In this document: piece after piece, positions 59,469-64,000 of the stretch
How positions within the stretch are numbered: position 1 is the stretch's first letter
Layout of the letters: every line of letters starts with the position of its first letter
Source: Avibacterium sp. 21-586
GTDB taxonomy: Bacteria; Pseudomonadota; Gammaproteobacteria; Enterobacterales; Pasteurellaceae
Length of the DNA stretch: 64,000 nucleotides
Assembly: GCF_026226775.1 (NCBI RefSeq)
Contig: NZ_JAKKOD010000001.1
Location: 434,001 to 498,000 of the forward strand
Direction: 5' to 3'
Position numbers and translations under genes: made by a program
The notes under the pieces: generated by a model
What the model saw: only the letters and a program-made list of their open reading frames with translations
Database searches by the model: none
What the model was told of the DNA's origin: nothing

Positions 59469-61832
59469 TTATGCTTTTTTCTTCGTGGCTTTTTTGCTTT
59501 TAGCTGTATTGGCTTTCGTTACGTTTGCCGCTTTTTCAGCTTTTGCTGCTTTCGCCTTTTGCCCTTTTTCCGCAGTGTCCGTTTTTTCAGCGTTTTTCAC
59601 TTTTTCTGCTTTTGTGCTTTGCTCTTTTTTTGCACTTTTTGCAGGCTTTTTCCATTTTAAATAAATGGTTGCCAATGGTGGAATGGTCACGGAAATAGAA
59701 TGATCCTTATCGTGGCTTGGAATGGCTTCACTCACCACTTCCCCTTGGTTGCCCACATTGGAACCTTGGTAGAAATAAGAATCCGTATTGAGAATTTCTT
59801 CATACACACCAGCTTCATTCACGCCAAAGCGATAATCATAACGTGGCACTGGCGTGAAGTTACTGATGACAATAATGCGTTCATCATCGCGGCTACAACG
59901 CTCAAATACGAACACGGAATTTTGATAATCGTCCACCACAAGCCAATTAAAGCCTTTTGGATCACAGTCTAATTGATATAACGCAGGGTGATGTTGATAA
60001 GTGCGGTTTAAATCTCTCACTAAATTCAATACGCCTTTATGCCAGCCACCACCAATACTTTCATCAAGCAAGAACCAATCTAGACTTTCTTGATAATTCC
60101 ATTCTCGCCCTTGCGCAAATTCGTTGCCCATAAAGAGCAATTTTTTACCTGGATAGCCCCACATATAGCCATAATAAGCACGCAAATTAGCAAATTGTTG
60201 CCACGCATCGCCCGGCATTTTGCCAATAAGTGAGCCTTTGCCGTGTACCACTTCATCGTGAGAAAGTGGCAACACAAAGTTTTCGCTATATTGATACATC
60301 ATTCCAAAGGTCATTTGATCGTGATGATGTTGGCGATAAATCGGATCTCTTTTCATATAGGCAAGGGTGTCGTTCATCCAGCCCATATTCCATTTGAAAT
60401 GGAAACCTAAACCGCCATCTTGCGGTGGGTGGGTAACGCCAGCAAAAGAAGTAGATTCTTCTGCTATGGTGATTGCACCAGTATTTTCCGTGCCAAGTAC
60501 ATAATTAGTATGTTTTAAAAACTCAATGGCTTCTAAATTTTCACGGCCACCATATTGATTTGGAATCCACTCTCCATTTGCACGACTGTAATCACGGTAA
60601 ATCATTGATGCCACCGCATCGACACGCAAGCCGTCTAGACCAAAGCGTTCAAGCCAATATAAGGCATTGCCTGATAAGAAATTTTTTACCTCGTGGCGAC
60701 CATAGTTATAAATTAACGTATTCCAATCTTGATGATAGCCCTCTCTTGGATCAGCGTGTTCATACAACGCCGTGCCATCAAATGCCACCAAGCCGTGGGT
60801 ATCACTTGGAAAATGCCCCGGCACCCAATCTAAAATTACATTAATGCCTGCTTCGTGGGCTTTATCGACTAAGCGTTTAAACCCTTCTGGTGTACCAAAA
60901 CGGCTGGTTGGCGAATAAAGTCCAATAGGTTGATAGCCCCAAGAGCCGTCAAATGGAAATTCTGATAAAGGCAGAAATTCAATATGGGTAAAGCCCATTT
61001 CTTTCACATAAGGAATAAGCTCGTCTGCAATTTGGTCATAATCTAGCCAGAAATTATTCTCCAGATTACGCCGCCAAGAGCCTAAATGCACTTCATAGAT
61101 GGAAATCGGTTGATCGAACTGATTCGCTTTGCGGCGTTTTTCGGTCATTTCCACCACATTTGGTAATGGGCTAATTTGTGAAGCCGTATCAGGGCGAAGT
61201 TGGGAGCTAAAGGCATAAGGATCGGCTTTTAAGCGTAGCTGATCGTTGCAATCTAACACTTCAAACTTATACAGCTGTCCAAGTGCAACTTTTGGCACAA
61301 ATAATTCCCAAATCCCACTGGACGCGTGAAAACGCATCGGATGGCGACGACCGTCCCAATAATTGAAATCCCCCACCACAGAAACTCGTTTCGCATTCGG
61401 TGCCCATAGACGGAAGTTCACGCCCGACACGCCTTCACATTCCATAAAATGCGCGCCTAAAATTTCATAAGGACGTAAATGAGAACCTTCTGCCAACAAC
61501 CAATTATCTAGCTCTTGAATCATTGGGTGGAAACGATAAGGATCTTCAATGATTTGTGGTTCATTACCCCAATAAACTTCAAGTTGATAAGCAAAAAAAC
61601 TGTGCGTATCAGGCATTACACCTACAAAAAAGCCACGTTCATCAAGGCAATCTAAGTCGCATATTTTTTGTTGATTTTCTTTATTAACAATCACGACTTT
61701 ATCCGCATCAGGCAATAACACGCGGATTTCAATGCCTTTTTCTGTTTCGTGCATACCTAACACGGAAAACGGATCGGAATGTGTGCCGTTGAAAAACGCA
61801 TTAATGGTTTCTTGTGGAAGGAATTTATTCAT
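59469..61832 (-). CDS. glgB: 1,4-alpha-glucan branching enzyme with Lys/Ala-rich tail
   Basis: 787 residues, about 60 more than E. coli GlgB (728). Makes alpha-1,6 branches in glycogen. CBM48 repeats at the N-terminus, then GH13: [24 protein letters not shown] (nucleophile), [12 protein letters not shown] (acid) and [14 protein letters not shown]. The normal end is reached at [13 protein letters not shown] tail of 58 residues follows (59472-59645) with 19 Lys and 15 Ala and no aromatic residue. 9 bases after malQ; GAGG before the ATG. Confidence 0.96.
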   Translation of the reverse strand: MNKFLPQETINAFFNGTHSDPFSVLGMHETEKGIEIRVLLPDADKVVIVNKENQQKICDLDCLDERGFFVGVMPDTHSFFAYQLEVYWGNEPQIIEDPYRFHPMIQELDNWLLAEGSHLRPYEILGAHFMECEGVSGVNFRLWAPNAKRVSVVGDFNYWDGRRHPMRFHASSGIWELFVPKVALGQLYKFEVLDCNDQLRLKADPYAFSSQLRPDTASQISPLPNVVEMTEKRRKANQFDQPISIYEVHLGSWRRNLENNFWLDYDQIADELIPYVKEMGFTHIEFLPLSEFPFDGSWGYQPIGLYSPTSRFGTPEGFKRLVDKAHEAGINVILDWVPGHFPSDTHGLVAFDGTALYEHADPREGYHQDWNTLIYNYGRHEVKNFLSGNALYWLERFGLDGLRVDAVASMIYRDYSRANGEWIPNQYGGRENLEAIEFLKHTNYVLGTENTGAITIAEESTSFAGVTHPPQDGGLGFHFKWNMGWMNDTLAYMKRDPIYRQHHHDQMTFGMMYQYSENFVLPLSHDEVVHGKGSLIGKMPGDAWQQFANLRAYYGYMWGYPGKKLLFMGNEFAQGREWNYQESLDWFLLDESIGGGWHKGVLNLVRDLNRTYQHHPALYQLDCDPKGFNWLVVDDYQNSVFVFERCSRDDERIIVISNFTPVPRYDYRFGVNEAGVYEEILNTDSYFYQGSNVGNQGEVVSEAIPSHDKDHSISVTIPPLATIYLKWKKPAKSAKKEQSTKAEKVKNAEKTDTAEKGQKAKAAKAEKAANVTKANTAKSKKATKKKA

Positions 61833-61841
61833 ATAAACCTC

Positions 61842-63947
61842 TTATCGCAGACGCGCTTGGTTGATTTCGGTTAAAAGTGCGGTGATTTTTTCGTCAGAAA
61901 AGAGCGTTTCAATGGAACGAGATAATCTCATTCGCCAGTTTGGATATTCCAATGAGGTTCCCGGTAAATTGAAGGAAATTTCTTGCTCCAATAAATTTTC
62001 TAACTGCACCCCAATCAGTTTGGTTCGGCTTTCCGCCAAATAAAGGTGGATCACTCGCATTAAGTTTTGGTGCATTGCCATATTGAGTGCATCGCCCCAG
62101 TAGTCATCCGGCAAATATTGATCACGGTGCAAACTATTGAGTAAAGCTTGTTTGTCAATGACACGCTGATCATATTTCTGCTTCAATACCTCCCCTTGTA
62201 ACACGCCAAGTTGCGCAAAAAGCTCTAGATCTCGGCAATGCCAAAAGCTACTTAAAGATGGAACATCGTGTGTGCCTACAGTGGCAAATGCGTTAATCGG
62301 GAATGTATTATTATCAGGATATTGCAAATTACGCTGTTCAAAATACAGCACAAAATAGGAAAAAATCTGAAATTCGTTTAATTTCCACCGCACTTCATCT
62401 GGCACAGTGCCTAAATCCTCACCCACCACAAGGCATTGATTACGCTGGCTTTCAATGGCTAAAATCGCCATTAATTCAGTGAAAGGATAATGCACATAAA
62501 GCCCATCCGCGGCCATTTTTTCAGGGGGAATAAGCCATAAGCGGAATAACCCCATAATATGATCAATACGCAACACGCCAAAATGCTGCATATTGGCACG
62601 TAATAATTCAATAAAAGGTTGAAAACCACGGGCTTTTAACTCAGTCGGATTGTAAGGCGGAATATTCCAATTTTGTCCCACCGGGCCGAGTGGATCAGGC
62701 GGCGCACCGACAGAGGCATCGACACAATAAAGTGCAGGATCAGCCCATACATCCGCACTGCCCCTTGAGCTACTTACCGATAAATCACCATAAATACCTA
62801 AGCGCATTCCTTTCGCTTGGCATAGGACTTGTAGATCATTAAGTTGCTCTTGTACCAGCCATTGTAGCCAGCAATAAAACATTACATCATCTTTATTCTG
62901 ATGGATTAATTTATCCCGTTGTTTATCATTAAGTTGTTGGTATTGGTGCCAACCAAGCCAACCGATTTGGTTTTCTTGCTCAATGGCTTGATGTGAACTT
63001 TGGCTATCCAACCACTCAAATAAGCCTTGATATAATAGGCCTTTGCCCTGCTGTTTAACAAAATCTGCAAAAGCTTTTTGTCGTTGCTGCATTTTTGCCG
63101 CACGGCTACGTTGGAAATAAGCATACAGTTTTTTAAGTGCGGTGAATTTTAGCTGAGTAATTTCTGTATAATTCACTTGCTCCGCTTGGCGTAACACCGC
63201 AAGTTGCTGTTGAATATCGGCTTGATTCAGCCAATTTTGCACGGATTTGCACAATTTATATTCAGGCAGCTGATCAATGGCAAGGTAAAGCCAATTCAAA
63301 TAGCGTCTTGACGCTGAACTGTAAGGACTTGCCCATTCAGGCACAGCACAATACATTGCGTGCAATGGGTTAATCCCGATAAATTCCGCCCCATAAATCA
63401 CGCTCTGTTGCACCAAATAAGCTAAATCAGCAAAATCACCAATCCCCCAATTGCGTGCTGAACGTAAACTATAAAGCTGAACACTCAAGCCCCATGCTTT
63501 TTGCTGTTGAAAAATTGCAGGCTGATAGGCCGTTTTTGGACTGACTAAAACACGAACTTGATAGTCTTTTTCGCTACTGGAAAGCTGTAAAAAATAATAA
63601 CCAAAAGGCTGAGCGGGAAAAGAAAATTGCTGATTAGAAAAAGAAAGTGGCGTTATAGGCTGATGTTGTTCATTAAATAAAGTAGCTTGAAGGATTTGGC
63701 TGGTGGGATTTAACTGTGTACTATCATAAACAATGGTTTCTCCTTCCCGCGCCACAAAAACATCATCAAATTGCACCGCACTTTTATTGTTTATATTGTC
63801 TGAATTTTCTCGTTGTAAGGAGAGCAGTTCCACAAAATACGCCAAACTATCTGGATTGGCATAAATCAAATTGCCGTCAATATCATAATGAGAAACAGCA
63901 ATATCTAATTCCTCTGCCCTTATATAAAGTGGTCTTTTCATATCCAT
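61842..63947 (-). CDS. malQ: 4-alpha-glucanotransferase
   Basis: 701 residues (E. coli 694). GH77 enzyme that transfers glucan pieces between maltodextrins and so recycles the short chains left from glycogen. YGDLSVSSSRGSADVWADP, LRIDHIMGLFRLW (nucleophile) and VVGEDLGTVPDEV (acid/base) are present. First gene of the operon. ATG at 63947 chosen because GGAAG lies 5 bases upstream; an ATG at 63941 and an upstream TTG are also in frame. The upstream promoter region is mostly cut by the window edge. Confidence 0.94.
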   Translation of the reverse strand: MDMKRPLYIRAEELDIAVSHYDIDGNLIYANPDSLAYFVELLSLQRENSDNINNKSAVQFDDVFVAREGETIVYDSTQLNPTSQILQATLFNEQHQPITPLSFSNQQFSFPAQPFGYYFLQLSSSEKDYQVRVLVSPKTAYQPAIFQQQKAWGLSVQLYSLRSARNWGIGDFADLAYLVQQSVIYGAEFIGINPLHAMYCAVPEWASPYSSASRRYLNWLYLAIDQLPEYKLCKSVQNWLNQADIQQQLAVLRQAEQVNYTEITQLKFTALKKLYAYFQRSRAAKMQQRQKAFADFVKQQGKGLLYQGLFEWLDSQSSHQAIEQENQIGWLGWHQYQQLNDKQRDKLIHQNKDDVMFYCWLQWLVQEQLNDLQVLCQAKGMRLGIYGDLSVSSSRGSADVWADPALYCVDASVGAPPDPLGPVGQNWNIPPYNPTELKARGFQPFIELLRANMQHFGVLRIDHIMGLFRLWLIPPEKMAADGLYVHYPFTELMAILAIESQRNQCLVVGEDLGTVPDEVRWKLNEFQIFSYFVLYFEQRNLQYPDNNTFPINAFATVGTHDVPSLSSFWHCRDLELFAQLGVLQGEVLKQKYDQRVIDKQALLNSLHRDQYLPDDYWGDALNMAMHQNLMRVIHLYLAESRTKLIGVQLENLLEQEISFNLPGTSLEYPNWRMRLSRSIETLFSDEKITALLTEINQARLR

Positions 63948-64000
63948 TTGCTCTTCCAACAACTATAAATACTGGAGAATTAACTTCATTCTACAAATCA

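Noticed and set aside
59433-59664. Two Phe/Ala-rich open frames on the plus strand opposite the glgB tail
   Set aside because: They are the complement of the Lys/Ala repeat; no ribosome binding site, and the composition follows from the antisense of AAA and GCN codons.
59685-59697. matS candidate ending in GTCAC within glgB
   Set aside because: The left half (GTGGAATG) has three mismatches to the consensus.

Overview
The window comes from a member of the Pasteurellaceae. It holds about 43 exact copies of the 9-bp DNA uptake signal AAGTGCGGT (or its complement ACCGCACTT), which is the Haemophilus influenzae-type signal, and every recognisable protein is closest in kind to Haemophilus/Pasteurella/E. 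coli counterparts. The genus cannot be fixed from the sequence; the signal type excludes the Actinobacillus pleuropneumoniae-type subclade. There are no rRNA or tRNA genes, no CRISPR arrays, no insertion sequences and no prophage genes. The DNA is almost entirely core chromosome.

Layout. 1-8020: start of ybaK (cut by the window edge), usg, epmC, the ABC exporter yadGH, the ppnN-queF-DUF2310 cluster (minus strand), and yqcC-truC. 8021-10447: rplM-rpsI with a long structured leader, then sspA-sspB. 10448-11347: a 900-bp AT-rich gene-free stretch containing a clear XerCD dif site (10836-10863). 11348-20356: sbcB, a DMT transporter and the condensin operon mukF-mukE-mukB, with a perfect matS (MatP-binding) sequence inside mukB. 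20556-28867: ttcA, an NlpC/P60 lipoprotein, pheS-pheT-ihfA, an RluA-family pseudouridine synthase, cardiolipin synthase and a histidine phosphatase. 29003-34622: bioD2 plus an Mlc-like ROK regulator, asnS, a decayed HigA-type antitoxin, smrB and prmB. 34695-41602: cvpA-purF-ubiX behind a perfect PurR box, yfbV, ackA-pta. 41692-51819: ychN-recB-recD, a purine permease with a probable PurR box, htpX, dinB. 51966-63947: a six-gene glycogen operon malQ-glgB-glgX-glgC-glgA-glgP.

The most informative discovery is that this is the replication terminus. The dif site, the matS sequence and the switch in gene orientation (mostly + to the left, mostly - to the right, so that most genes on each side run towards dif) all agree. 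The ribosomal-protein operon rplM-rpsI and the condensin operon mukFEB both sit within about 10 kb of dif.

Functionally the cluster on the right is a carbon-storage unit: GlgC makes ADP-glucose, GlgA polymerises it, GlgB branches it, and GlgP, GlgX and MalQ degrade and recycle the chains. GlgB carries an unusual lysine/alanine-rich C-terminal tail. Paired inverted uptake signals serve as many of the transcription terminators. Other points of interest are an Mlc-family repressor that has lost the zinc motif of ROK proteins and a frameshifted higA remnant downstream of asnS.
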